Origin: Promethearchaeota archaeon
Lineage (GTDB): Archaea > Asgardarchaeota > Lokiarchaeia > Sigyniarchaeales > SOKP01
Assembly: GCA_008080765.1 (NCBI GenBank)
Contig: SHMU01000013.1
Coordinates: 1 to 37,464 of the forward strand
Length of the DNA: 37,464 nucleotides
Direction: 5' to 3'
Each line of letters starts with the position of its first letter. Position 1 is the first letter of the stretch. Both the position numbers and the translations under genes were made by a program. Below are positions 1-7,978 of this stretch, piece by piece. A model generated the notes under the pieces. The model did no database searches, was not told the origin of the DNA, and worked only from the letters and a program-made list of their open reading frames with translations.

Positions 1-2
1 AA

Positions 3-182
3 CTCAATGCGGATCTCAACGCATCCAGAAACTTATCCGAGTACGGCAAGGCTGTATTCGGGAGGGCGTCTGTCAATTGTCCTAAAAAGGGAATAAGAAG
101 TATCCCTAATGTAGCAGTATCTCCGATGACCGATTCCATAGAATCGTTAGGAAGAGTTCTAGTTACAAGCCCACAACGTTAG
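3..182 (+). CDS. tnpB: TnpB-type RNA-guided nuclease, C-terminal end (partial)
   Basis: The frame is open from the window edge and ends with TAG at 180-182, so only about 59 C-terminal residues are seen. They include DLNASRN, which fits the last RuvC motif of TnpB (D-x-N-A-x-x-N), followed by a short basic tail ending in SPQR. TnpB is the guide-RNA-dependent nuclease of IS200/IS605-type elements. A hairpin typical of the element's right end overlaps the stop codon. The rest of the gene and any tnpA lie outside the window. Family assignment is good; activity cannot be judged. Confidence 0.7.
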   Translation, partial: LNADLNASRNLSEYGKAVFGRASVNCPKKGIRSIPNVAVSPMTDSIESLGRVLVTSPQR

Positions 183-200
183 TGGTGGGTAATTGACACC
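160..200 (+). ncRNA. Hairpin resembling the 3' end of a TnpB guide RNA / element right end
   Basis: CCCAC at 170-174 pairs with GTGGG at 185-189, and AAC/GTT-type pairing extends the stem inside it around a GTTA loop. The stretch AAGCCC...GGTGGGTAATTGAC has the layout seen at the right ends of many archaeal TnpB elements, where the hairpin forms the 3' scaffold of the omegaRNA and the guide follows. If so, the guide would begin close to position 199-200. The exact end is inferred. Confidence 0.45.
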
Positions 201-432
201 TCTCTCTTTCAACTATTTAAATCTTATTGTGGGAGAAATGATAAAAATGAGTCTGCTTTTCTATTTCAAATTCTCCTTTATAAAGTTTATTCTTTAGAAC
301 TCTTTTTTGTAATCTCTATCCATTAAATTAAAATTTAATAGCACACTAATTCTAGATACTTAGTAATATTAATTATTGTGAGAAAAAACTTTTAATGTAA
401 GTGCAAGGTAACATTTTTTCACATACAATTAC

Positions 433-443
433 AATATAAATAT
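433..443 (+). promoter_or_regulatory. TATA-like box for the ribosomal protein cluster
   Basis: An AT-rich AATATAAATA stretch is centred about 27 bases upstream of the TTG at 464. This is the usual distance from an archaeal TATA box to the transcription start. It therefore suggests a leaderless or nearly leaderless transcript starting at the L24 start codon. There is no Shine-Dalgarno sequence in between, which agrees with this. Confidence 0.4.
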
Positions 444-463
444 ACCATTATCAAGTGTTTCAA

Positions 464-886
464 TTGAAAGTATCATCTACAAAACCAAGCAAACAGAGAA
501 AAGCACTCTATAATTACAAAAACCATCAGCGCTCGAAATTGTTGAGGACACGGTTAGCTGATTTTCTCCAAGAAGATTATGGCATTCGAACGCTTCCGCT
601 CCGAGTGGGAGACCAAGTACGTATAGTCAAAGGAGAGTTTAAGGATTTTGAAGGGGAAGTTATTTCCATTACCAAAAAACTCCGCGTGAAAATTAAGGAG
701 GCGGCATTTGAAAAAGCAGATGGAACCGAATGGAATCCCTCCATACATATTTCAAATTTAGTCATAACAAAATTTAAAGAGGAAAAAGAAATGGATCCGT
801 GGAGAGCACATATGATTGACAGAAAGTCTGTATTTGGGTTTAAATGGAAGGAAGAACTTGAGGCACCGAAGAAGGAGGAACTCTAA
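464..886 (+). CDS. rpl24: 50S ribosomal protein L24 (uL24)
   Basis: This is a large-subunit protein that binds 23S rRNA early in assembly. The N-terminus KVSSTKPSKQRKALYN is typical of archaeal and eukaryotic uL24/L26, and a KOW motif (VGDQVRIVKGEFKDFEGEV) follows at about residues 46-65. The frame opens at a GTG at 455, but the family normally begins right before KVSS, so TTG 464 is preferred; the TATA-like box placement supports this. It is the first gene of the cluster seen here, and its stop lies two bases before S4e. Confidence 0.93.
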   Translation: MKVSSTKPSKQRKALYNYKNHQRSKLLRTRLADFLQEDYGIRTLPLRVGDQVRIVKGEFKDFEGEVISITKKLRVKIKEAAFEKADGTEWNPSIHISNLVITKFKEEKEMDPWRAHMIDRKSVFGFKWKEELEAPKKEEL

Positions 887-888
887 AA

Positions 889-1638
889 ATGACACGCCAT
901 GGAGGGCAAAAGATCTTAAAGCGCCTTAATACACCGAAATATATTCAAATTAAGCGCAAACATGGAAAATTTTTTGTAAATCCCTCACCTGGTCCTCATC
1001 CAAAGCGATTTTGTTTACCCCTCCTTCACATCGTACGGGATCTCTTAAAAATTGTGGATAATCATCGAGAAGCAAAAAAACTCATTGGTTTAGGATATTT
1101 CAAAGTAGATAGAAAAAAGGTAAAAAATGAACGATATCCGGTAGGATTAATGGACGTCATTTCAATTGATGACACAAACACACATTATCGAATAGTTCCC
1201 GACTCTCATTATGGATTAATTCTTCATGAAATTCCCGAAGAAGAGAGTATGGTGAAGCTGTGTCGAATAGAGCAGAAAAAAACCATAAAAGGTGGACATA
1301 TTCAATTAAATCTTCATGATGGAAGAAATATTTTGATACGTGTAGATGATCCTACTGAACCTGAAGAAGATATCTATAAATGTATGGATGTATTAAAGAT
1401 TTCATTGCCCGATCAAGAAATATTGAAGAAACTTGAATTTAAGGAGAATAATTTAGGACTAATTATGGACGGAAAGAATATTGGAAAACGGGGGAAAATC
1501 GTGAAAATTGAAAAAAGATTCGGTCCTAAGGCAAGTCTTGTTTCAATTGAAAACGAAGATGTTCTCACGGAAACTCTTTATGATTATACGTTTACAATAG
1601 GAGAAAAAGATCCTGAATTAACTCTTTATGAGAATTAA
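889..1638 (+). CDS. rps4e: 30S ribosomal protein S4e
   Basis: This small-subunit protein is found in archaea and eukaryotes only. The protein has 249 residues, close to the family norm. It opens with TRHGGQKILKRLNTP, followed by an S4-like RNA-binding segment (LLKIVDNHREAKKLIGLGYFKVD region) and a KOW-like segment near residues 190-205 (MDGKNIGKRGKIVKIE). The ATG is only two bases downstream of the L24 stop, as expected for co-translation. Its place between L24 and L5 is the standard archaeal order. Confidence 0.95.
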   Translation: MTRHGGQKILKRLNTPKYIQIKRKHGKFFVNPSPGPHPKRFCLPLLHIVRDLLKIVDNHREAKKLIGLGYFKVDRKKVKNERYPVGLMDVISIDDTNTHYRIVPDSHYGLILHEIPEEESMVKLCRIEQKKTIKGGHIQLNLHDGRNILIRVDDPTEPEEDIYKCMDVLKISLPDQEILKKLEFKENNLGLIMDGKNIGKRGKIVKIEKRFGPKASLVSIENEDVLTETLYDYTFTIGEKDPELTLYEN

Positions 1639-1675
1639 TCATAAAATTACATTACAATATTAGGTAAAGAGAAAA

Positions 1676-2266
1676 ATGGCCTCAAAAACCAAGCAAAAAA
1701 AAAAACCCGCAGAATCAGTCAATTATGAACAGAAATGGGAAAACCCCATGAAAAGACCTTATTTAGAAAAAATAATTCTAAATATTGGTGTTGGGAGTGG
1801 AGGAGAGGAATTAGAGCGAGCAGTTGCTGTGTTAGAATCGATTACCGGAAAGACTCCTTGTAAGACCATCTCCAGAAAAAACATTAAGGAGTTTAACCTT
1901 CGCAAGGGAAGACCTATTGGGGTGAAGGTTACCATTAGAGATGAAGATGCTGCCGAGCTTCTTAAACGATTGCTAATTGTCAGCAATAATAGAATAAAGC
2001 GAGCTAGTTTTGATGATTATGGTAATTTTGGGTTTGGGATAAAAGAACATATTTCAATTCCAGGAGTAGAATATGATAATACCATAGGTATTTGGGGTTT
2101 AGATGCGATGGGACGTGTCGTGAGACCTGGAATGAGGGTAAAGTATAGAAGGGCTCATCGAGCTTCAATTCCAAAGGATCACTATGTTAACCGTGAAGAA
2201 ACTCAATATTTCTTACAGAAGATGTATAATATAAATATTGTGGAAGAAATCATTGATGAATATTAA
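1676..2266 (+). CDS. rpl5: 50S ribosomal protein L5 (uL5)
   Basis: This large-subunit protein binds 5S rRNA together with L18. The signature NPMKRPYLEKIILNIGVGSGGEEL lies near residues 22-46, and the C-terminal part (VRPGMRVKYRRAHRASIPK) is typical of archaeal and eukaryotic L11/uL5. The protein is 196 residues long, with a lysine-rich N-terminal extension of about 20 residues. It lies 37 bases after S4e on the same strand and is followed by S14. Confidence 0.95.
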   Translation: MASKTKQKKKPAESVNYEQKWENPMKRPYLEKIILNIGVGSGGEELERAVAVLESITGKTPCKTISRKNIKEFNLRKGRPIGVKVTIRDEDAAELLKRLLIVSNNRIKRASFDDYGNFGFGIKEHISIPGVEYDNTIGIWGLDAMGRVVRPGMRVKYRRAHRASIPKDHYVNREETQYFLQKMYNINIVEEIIDEY

Positions 2267-2341
2267 AAATATCATTAATTCAATTAAATTAAATTTTAAA
2301 ATAAATAATTAATAACAGATAAAATCGCAAGAAGTGGTTAA

Positions 2342-2491
2342 ATGCCGCAGGGTAGTAAACATGGGAAAGGTCAACGAGTATGTCGTCGCTGTGGATCTCA
2401 TCAAGGGATTATTCGACGATATGGACTAAACATCTGTCGAAGATGTTTCTATGAGATAGCCGGTGAAATTGGATTTAAACGATATAGTTAG
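2342..2491 (+). CDS. rps14: 30S ribosomal protein S14 (uS14), zinc-binding type
   Basis: This short 49-residue gene begins MPQGSKHGKGQRVCRRC and ends GFKRYS. Two CxxC pairs at residues 14/17 and 32/35 form the zinc-binding site of the short S14 form. The sequence matches archaeal S14 (eukaryotic S29) in length and layout. It sits between L5 and S8, its standard place. The start ATG follows the short G-rich stretch GTGGTTAA. Confidence 0.95.
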   Translation: MPQGSKHGKGQRVCRRCGSHQGIIRRYGLNICRRCFYEIAGEIGFKRYS

Positions 2492-2529
2492 AGATTAAAG
2501 AGTAGATGTATAAAAAAGAGATGATGTAA

Positions 2530-2916
2530 TTGGGAAATAAAACACTAGCAAATTGCCTTGTTCAGATAAAAAATGCAGAACGAGCACGTCAAAAGGAGGT
2601 TATCGTATATCCTGCCTCTAAATTAGTGCAGCGAATACTCCGCATCCTACAACAACATGCCTATATCGGAGAATTTGAGAGGTATGATGATGGAAGACAA
2701 GGAAAATTTAAGATAGCTCTTTTAGGAAGAATAAATGAATGTAGGGCGTTATTACGTTTAAATTATAAAATAGATCAATATGAATTGTTAGAAAGAGATT
2801 TACTACCCGCTCCTGGATTGGGAATTATTATCCTCAGTACCAATCAAGGAATTATGACCATGAAAGAAGCGGAAGAAAAAAATATTGGTGGCATTACTTT
2901 AGCAACTATATTTTAG
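2530..2916 (+). CDS. rps8: 30S ribosomal protein S8 (uS8), TTG start
   Basis: This small-subunit protein binds the central domain of 16S rRNA. The protein has 128 residues with the typical N-terminus (NxxLANCLVQIKNAE) and the conserved C-terminus PGLGIIILSTNQGIM...NIGGITLA. A TAA stop directly precedes the TTG at 2530, so the start cannot lie further upstream. Any later start would lose conserved N-terminal residues, so TTG is nearly certain. The gene follows S14 and precedes L6 with short spacing. Confidence 0.94.
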   Translation: MGNKTLANCLVQIKNAERARQKEVIVYPASKLVQRILRILQQHAYIGEFERYDDGRQGKFKIALLGRINECRALLRLNYKIDQYELLERDLLPAPGLGIIILSTNQGIMTMKEAEEKNIGGITLATIF

Positions 2917-2929
2917 AAGGTGAAAAGAT

Positions 2930-3511
2930 ATGGTAAAACAAGCATTATTTCTGGAACAAATAGATATCCCGAAAGAGGTATCAATTACTTTAGGAAAAAA
3001 TCACTATATTGAAATACAGGGACCAAATGGAAAAGTTGCAAAAGATTTTTCTCATATTAGAGGAATCAAAATCTCTAAGGAAAATAATAAGTTAATCTTC
3101 AAAGCACACTTTCCACGAGGAACCACGGTTGCTTTAGCCAATACTATTATCAATATTGTCCAAAATGTAATTAAAGGTGTTACTACAAATTATCAATATA
3201 TCTCTAAAGTATGTTATTCACATTTCCCTTGTTCCGTCGAGGCAGATCCGCAGAAAAGGGAAATTCGCGTTGTAAATTTCTTGGGAGAACGTGCTCCACG
3301 AACAATAAAATATGATCCCAATGAATTGAATGTGGAAATAAAAGGAGAGGATGTCCATTTTATTGGACCAGACAAAGAAAAATTAGGACAAACCGCAGCA
3401 AATCTCAAAAGAGTATGCAGAATCCGAAAAAAAGATCCCCGGATTTATCAAGATGGAGTATATCTCTATAAAATACTCCATGGAGATGAGCTTATATGGG
3501 AAATAAAATAA
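2930..3511 (+). CDS. rpl6: 50S ribosomal protein L6 (uL6)
   Basis: This large-subunit protein lies near the GTPase-associated centre. The 193 residues form the two tandem L6 folds of the family. Conserved segments include IEIQGPNGKVAKDFSH near residue 27, the NFLGERAPR stretch near residue 115, and a C-terminal VCRIRKKDPRIYQDGVYL. The last two are typical of archaeal and eukaryotic L6/L9. A GAAGGTGA stretch just upstream of the ATG may act as a ribosome-binding site. It lies 13 bases after S8. Confidence 0.95.
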   Translation: MVKQALFLEQIDIPKEVSITLGKNHYIEIQGPNGKVAKDFSHIRGIKISKENNKLIFKAHFPRGTTVALANTIINIVQNVIKGVTTNYQYISKVCYSHFPCSVEADPQKREIRVVNFLGERAPRTIKYDPNELNVEIKGEDVHFIGPDKEKLGQTAANLKRVCRIRKKDPRIYQDGVYLYKILHGDELIWEIK

Positions 3512-3549
3512 TAAAAATGATATAAATCATATGGAGGGAGAAAATAATC

Positions 3550-4008
3550 ATGAATAGATCCAAGGAAAAATTGTTGGAATTAAGAAAACAAATGAAAAAG
3601 AAACAACCTAAATTCAGAAGGGTTGAGTCTTGGAGATATAAACGGGTAAAGGATTCGTGGAGAAAAGCACGGGGTATCGATTCTAAGACAAGAAAGAAGA
3701 CGAAGTCTGGAGTGAAATCTCCTAATATTGGGTACCGTACTCCTAAAAAAATACGAGGCATGCATCCTTCGGGATATGAGGAAGTAAGAATAATAACCAA
3801 GAATGATTTGGAAGGATTGGATCCAAAACGACATGCCCTCAAAATTTCTGGCAGATTAGGTGCCCGAAAAAGAATTCCTTTAATTGATTTTGCAAGAAAT
3901 AAAGGATTTAAAGTTTTAAATATAGGTATCTCTCAAAGAGAACTTGATGAATTAGAAGCAATAATCGAGAGAGATCTTCCTGACATAGAGGAAGAGGAAC
4001 TCTTATGA
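3550..4008 (+). CDS. rpl32e: 50S ribosomal protein L32e
   Basis: This large-subunit protein is found in archaea and eukaryotes, not bacteria. The core KKQPKFRRVESWRYKRVKDSWRKARGIDSKTR, and further on GYRTPKKIRGMHPSGYEEV, are diagnostic of L32e. The protein is 152 residues long with an acidic C-terminal tail. A GGAGGGAG ribosome-binding site lies upstream of the ATG. It sits in its usual place between L6 and L19e. Confidence 0.95.
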   Translation: MNRSKEKLLELRKQMKKKQPKFRRVESWRYKRVKDSWRKARGIDSKTRKKTKSGVKSPNIGYRTPKKIRGMHPSGYEEVRIITKNDLEGLDPKRHALKISGRLGARKRIPLIDFARNKGFKVLNIGISQRELDELEAIIERDLPDIEEEELL

Positions 4009-4073
4009 GAAGATTCAAACAAAACTACTAATAATATTATTATAATCATAAATAAATAGAAAAATGAGTTAAC

Positions 4074-4529
4074 ATGAATGTAAGTGCTCAAAAAAGAATG
4101 GCCGCTGAAGTATTAAATTGCGGGGAAAATCGAGTCTATTTTGATCCCTTTTTTATCGATGAGATTAAAATGGCAATTACCAGAGAAGATATTCGAAATT
4201 TAATTAAGGAAGGTATTATCAGAAAAAAATACGAACAAGGCAATTCAAATTATCGAAAGAAAGTAAATCATATGCGAAAGAAGAAAGGACGGGGTAGAGG
4301 CCTTGGAAAGCGAAAAGGACCTAAAAAAGCGCGCACTCCTAAAAAGGAAGCTTGGATGAAACGTATCCGTCCTATTCGTCGAGAATTGAAGAAATTGCGG
4401 GATCGAAAAATAATTACAAAGTCAACCTATAGAGAACTTTACAGAAAAGCTAAGGGCGGCATGTTTAATAATGTGGCTCATTTAACTCGATATATTAAAG
4501 AAAAAGATTTAATGAGAAGAGGAAGATAA
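4074..4529 (+). CDS. rpl19e: 50S ribosomal protein L19e
   Basis: This archaeal/eukaryotic large-subunit protein takes part in an intersubunit bridge. The N-terminus QKRMAAEVLNCGENRVYFDP and the very basic middle (RKKKGRGRGLGKRKGPKKAR) are hallmarks of L19e. The C-terminal helix (YRELYRKAKGGMFNNVAHL) is also conserved. Length is 151 residues, as expected. There are 65 bases of AT-rich spacer between it and L32e, and only four bases before L18. Confidence 0.95.
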   Translation: MNVSAQKRMAAEVLNCGENRVYFDPFFIDEIKMAITREDIRNLIKEGIIRKKYEQGNSNYRKKVNHMRKKKGRGRGLGKRKGPKKARTPKKEAWMKRIRPIRRELKKLRDRKIITKSTYRELYRKAKGGMFNNVAHLTRYIKEKDLMRRGR

Positions 4530-4533
4530 TATC

Positions 4534-5127
4534 ATGGCAAAAGGTCCTACATATAGGAGAGCATTACGTAGAAGAGTTGAAGGTAATACTAATTATAAAA
4601 AACGTTTAAAATTAATTAAATCTAAAAAGATTAGGGCAGTTATACGAGCCTCTGTAAATCATATTCACGTTCAAATAGTTAAATCAAAATTTGGCGGAGA
4701 TGAGATTATTACCTCCGCAAATTCAAAAGAATTGTCCAATAAATTTGATTGGAAAGCAAATACTGGAAATATCCCCTCTTCATATCTTACAGGATATTTA
4801 GCAGGATTACGGGCTAAAAAAGCGGGTATTAACGATGCAATTCTTGATTTAGGGATTTTTTACCATCGAAACCGCGTGCTCGCAGCATTCAAAGGGCTTC
4901 TTGATGCTGAGATAGAAATCCCCTATCGCGAAAAATTTTTTCCAGAGAGTTTGGAACATAGATATGATGGCTCTCATATAGAGGAATACGCCAAATTTTT
5001 AAAAAAGGAACAGCCTGAAAAATATCAGGAATTTTTCTCAGGATATTTAAAGAAACAAAAAATTAATCCTGAAAATTTTAAGAAATTATTTAAAACTACA
5101 TTAGAAACCATAAAAACAAAAGTATAA
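4534..5127 (+). CDS. rpl18: 50S ribosomal protein L18 (uL18)
   Basis: This is the 5S rRNA-binding partner of L5. At 197 residues it is the longer archaeal/eukaryotic form (eukaryotic L5). It shows MAKGPTYRRALRRRVEGNTNYKKRL at the start and the conserved TGYLAGLRAKKAG segment near residue 87. The C-terminal region after about residue 150 is the archaeal extension. It lies four bases after L19e and six before S5, consistent with one transcript. Confidence 0.94.
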   Translation: MAKGPTYRRALRRRVEGNTNYKKRLKLIKSKKIRAVIRASVNHIHVQIVKSKFGGDEIITSANSKELSNKFDWKANTGNIPSSYLTGYLAGLRAKKAGINDAILDLGIFYHRNRVLAAFKGLLDAEIEIPYREKFFPESLEHRYDGSHIEEYAKFLKKEQPEKYQEFFSGYLKKQKINPENFKKLFKTTLETIKTKV

Positions 5128-5133
5128 TAAAAA

Positions 5134-5751
5134 ATGAGCAGACGCCGAAAAGGTTCCGAGGAGGCTTGGATTCCTAAAACAAAATTAGGGGATCTTGTCC
5201 AACAAGGTCTAATAACAATCGATAAGATATTTCAAAACAATCTTGTGGTAAAAGAAAAGGAGGTTATAGATCAACTCTTACCGCAGCTTGCAGAGGATGT
5301 TATCACCATCAAGATGGTACAACAGATGACCGCTAGCGGGCAAAGATCTCGATTTAAAGCTGTTGTTATCGTGGGAGCCGATGGATTTTTAGGTGTGGGC
5401 AATTCAAAAAATAAGGAAGTGGGTCCCGCAATAAGAAAGGCTATAGATAGAGCAAAATTATCGGTCATTCCAATTTTACGAGGATGTGGTAGCATTGAAT
5501 GCGGTTGTGGGGGTACCCATAGCGTTCCCTTTAAAACGGAAGGAAAATGCGGTTCTGTAAGAATCCGACTAATTCCCGCACCAGCAGGTATTGGGCTTGC
5601 CTGTGCAGACAAAGTAAAACAAGTATTAAAGCTTGCTGGAATAGAAGATATCTGGTCGAAAACATTCGGCGATACACGTACCAGCGAGAACCTCGTGAAG
5701 GCTACCTTTGATGCGTTAAAAAATGCTCATAGATATAATTTTAATGTGTAA
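5134..5751 (+). CDS. rps5: 30S ribosomal protein S5 (uS5)
   Basis: This small-subunit protein takes part in decoding accuracy. The double-stranded RNA-binding S5 domain is seen at about residues 50-115, with the conserved GQRSRFKAVVIVGADGFLG and GVGNSKNKEVGPAIRKA stretches. The C-terminal domain holds APAGIGLACADKVKQVLKLAGI. The inserted GCGSIECGCGGTHS stretch is the usual archaeal/eukaryotic (S2-type) form. Length is 205 residues, and it sits between L18 and L30. Confidence 0.95.
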   Translation: MSRRRKGSEEAWIPKTKLGDLVQQGLITIDKIFQNNLVVKEKEVIDQLLPQLAEDVITIKMVQQMTASGQRSRFKAVVIVGADGFLGVGNSKNKEVGPAIRKAIDRAKLSVIPILRGCGSIECGCGGTHSVPFKTEGKCGSVRIRLIPAPAGIGLACADKVKQVLKLAGIEDIWSKTFGDTRTSENLVKATFDALKNAHRYNFNV

Positions 5752-5778
5752 TTGTAAAAGTAATTTGAGTGGTGTTAA

Positions 5779-6318
5779 ATGATGGTAAAGGAAGTAATCG
5801 GAAGAGAAAAGCTAAAAATAAACTTAAATAAAGTAGATACTCCACAACTCTATTTTGCAATCCGTATTAGAGGGGCTCCTGGAATGAGCAAAAAAAATGA
5901 AGATACTCTTAAAATGTTGCGAATGCACAAAGTCAATCACGGAGTGTTGGTATGGGGGTCAAAAAGTCAGCTTGGAATGCTCTTAAAAGTAAACTCTTAT
6001 ATTTGCTTTGGTGAAATAGACAAAAAAACACTTATTAGGCTTTTACGAGTACGAGGAAAAGTCGAGGGAAATAGATCGCTCACGGAAGAATATCTTCATA
6101 AATATACGGAGTATAAAAGTATCAAAGAATTAGCAGACGATTTATTAGGGGGAAAAGTGAAATACCATAATAACTCCCTTTTTAAAATTAAGCCCGTGTT
6201 TAGATTACATCCTCCTAAAGGTGGGCATATTGGTTCAATTAAGAAGCATTATAATGAAGGAGGGACTCTCGGCTATGTGGGAAAATATATTAATCAAATC
6301 ATTCATAAAATGATGTAG
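5779..6318 (+). CDS. rpl30: 50S ribosomal protein L30 (uL30)
   Basis: This large-subunit protein occurs here in the long archaeal/eukaryotic L7-type form (179 residues). Recognisable segments are FAIRIRGAPGMSKKNEDTLKML near residue 27 and the C-terminal FRLHPPKGGHIGSIKKHYNEGGTLGY. Two ATG codons (5779 and 5782) lie next to each other, and either could be used. There is no strong ribosome-binding site. It is followed by L15 after 12 bases. Confidence 0.93.
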   Translation: MMVKEVIGREKLKINLNKVDTPQLYFAIRIRGAPGMSKKNEDTLKMLRMHKVNHGVLVWGSKSQLGMLLKVNSYICFGEIDKKTLIRLLRVRGKVEGNRSLTEEYLHKYTEYKSIKELADDLLGGKVKYHNNSLFKIKPVFRLHPPKGGHIGSIKKHYNEGGTLGYVGKYINQIIHKMM

Positions 6319-6330
6319 TGAGGATTAAAA

Positions 6331-6816
6331 ATGACAAGAAAACATAAGAAAAAGACCCAGAAAAAGAGAGGAAAACGAACCATGGGGTATGGTCGCGTGG
6401 GACAGCATAGAAAAACGGGGCAAAGAGCAGGACGCGGAAAGACCACTCAATTAAAAAAAAGCAAAAAAAGCTATTATCTTAAACAAAAAGAATTAGGATT
6501 TCCTGACCCCGATTGGATATTGGGTAAAAAAGGATTTAAGCGCCCTCAAGATCAAGTGAGACTTTCTCATATAAATGTGATAAACGTGAAAGATCTAGAC
6601 TTAAACATTGATAAACTTGTCCAGCAAGAAAAAGCATCTAAATCAGGTAGTACCTATACAATAGATTTGAGCAAGATGAATATTCAAAAAGTTCTGGGGA
6701 GAGGAGAGATAAATAAAAAGATCAATATAACCGTAGAAAAAGCTAGCAAGCAAGCGGTTGAAAAGATCGAAGCCGCAGGTGGAGAAATCAGTTTCCTTTA
6801 TCCAGAAACTCAATAA
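6331..6816 (+). CDS. rpl15: 50S ribosomal protein L15 (uL15)
   Basis: The glycine- and basic-rich N-terminus (KKRGKRTMGYGRVGQHRKTGQRAGRGKTTQ) is diagnostic of archaeal/eukaryotic L15/L27a. The C-terminal L18e/L15-like domain contains KVLGRGEINKKINITVEKASKQAVEKIEAAGG. Length is 161 residues. A T-run follows shortly after the stop. In most archaea secY follows L15 directly; here the next gene is on the opposite strand, so the cluster ends at this gene. Confidence 0.94.
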   Translation: MTRKHKKKTQKKRGKRTMGYGRVGQHRKTGQRAGRGKTTQLKKSKKSYYLKQKELGFPDPDWILGKKGFKRPQDQVRLSHINVINVKDLDLNIDKLVQQEKASKSGSTYTIDLSKMNIQKVLGRGEINKKINITVEKASKQAVEKIEAAGGEISFLYPETQ

Positions 6817-6831
6817 TAACCTTTTTTTGAT

Positions 6832-6838
6832 CCAAATC
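6832..6838 (+). terminator. Poly-T terminator after the ribosomal cluster
   Basis: A run of seven T lies 15 bases after the L15 stop, with a second T-rich stretch further downstream. Archaeal RNA polymerase can terminate at T-runs without a hairpin. The next gene converges from the other strand, which also fits an end of transcription here. Confidence 0.4.
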
Positions 6839-6972
6839 TTCTTTTAAAATTTGTTGTTCATTCTTATCTACCTGTTCCATTTATTTTTTAATCCCAATTG
6901 ATATAAATCTGTAGTTTCTTATTCTTTTCTTATGAGATTATGAGGAGAATCTGTGTTGAATTCCTATTACTA

Positions 6973-7701
6973 TTAATAAAGAAGTTTATGTAAGAGTTGA
7001 ATTAAACCCGGTAACATAAAAATGAAACCCAACGTATTTCCCACCTCATGAACCGTGGTAAAAAAGATTCCAGAAAGAAAATAGGGAACAAAGGTATCGA
7101 GATTTCCATAGATTACGAGTGCACCAATCACAGTTGAAATTAGATCATATGCAATTGTTATTATTGCTCCAATGAAAGCGAATAATAGAAGTATCTGCCA
7201 CACATATAAATCTTCCTTGGGTTTGAAGTACTTTTTATTCTTCAAAAACCAATGCGTCAAGGCTCCGGCCAACCCTACTAACCCATAATGAATGATCTGA
7301 TAGGTTAAAAGGGGCAATGGAGAAACTCCATAAGGATTAAAAAATATGAAGATAGAAGAGCTCAAAAGTCCTATTAACACCCCTTCTTTGTATCCCATTA
7401 TAAAACCACCAAGAAAAATCATAAGTGTAAAAAGTTCCACATTAGGAATGCCCGCTAATGTATATCCTAAAACTACTGCCAACGCGCTAAACATACTCAA
7501 AAGGGCTATTCTAAATGAAAACTTTTTTAGCCATACTGAGTGAACATACTCTTCTTCCCCCTCTTTCTTTTCTCCGGCCTCAATTAGTTGTTCTGATGTA
7601 GAGGTGAAACTTTCTTTATTCTTCTTGATATTTGGCTCATTGACAAGTTTTTCTGCACTAGTAGCTCCTCTATTTGAATTATCTGTTTTTTCTTCAATCA
7701 T
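6973..7701 (-). CDS. ECF-type transporter membrane S component (substrate unknown)
   Basis: This membrane protein has about six hydrophobic segments after a polar N-terminal region of some 60 residues. The segment ALAVVLGYTLAGIPNVELFTLMIFLGGFIMGYKEGVLIG resembles the substrate-capture (S) subunits of energy-coupling factor vitamin transporters. Those act with an EcfT/EcfA module, which is not seen in this window. The long acidic cytoplasmic N-terminus is unusual for an S component. The substrate cannot be read from the sequence. It converges on the ribosomal cluster. Confidence 0.6.
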   Translation of the reverse strand: MIEEKTDNSNRGATSAEKLVNEPNIKKNKESFTSTSEQLIEAGEKKEGEEEYVHSVWLKKFSFRIALLSMFSALAVVLGYTLAGIPNVELFTLMIFLGGFIMGYKEGVLIGLLSSSIFIFFNPYGVSPLPLLTYQIIHYGLVGLAGALTHWFLKNKKYFKPKEDLYVWQILLLFAFIGAIITIAYDLISTVIGALVIYGNLDTFVPYFLSGIFFTTVHEVGNTLGFIFMLPGLIQLLHKLLY

Positions 7702-7978
7702 TATTTTTAATAATGGTTTCTAGTATAAATAGGTTATATATCCTAATATTATCTCTATAAAAATAACACTTTAAACTTTAAATTCTCATTCTATATCGAA
7801 CTAATGCATACAATTTCTAATTATTCATATAAATTATTCAATTTCAAGGTTTCAATCATTTCCACTACCCTTTGATTTAAAAACTGTAGATTAAATATTT
7901 GAAAAAATCATAACTTTTTATAGGAAAGCTATCCTATTAATAATCAAATTTCATAAACTAAATTTAAACCTCTAAAAA

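Noticed and set aside
170-200. CRISPR repeat
   Set aside because: Only one hairpin copy and no repeat-spacer series; the layout fits a TnpB element end better.
5271-5612. 113-codon ORF opposite S5
   Set aside because: It lies wholly inside a conserved ribosomal protein gene on the other strand and has no supporting signals.
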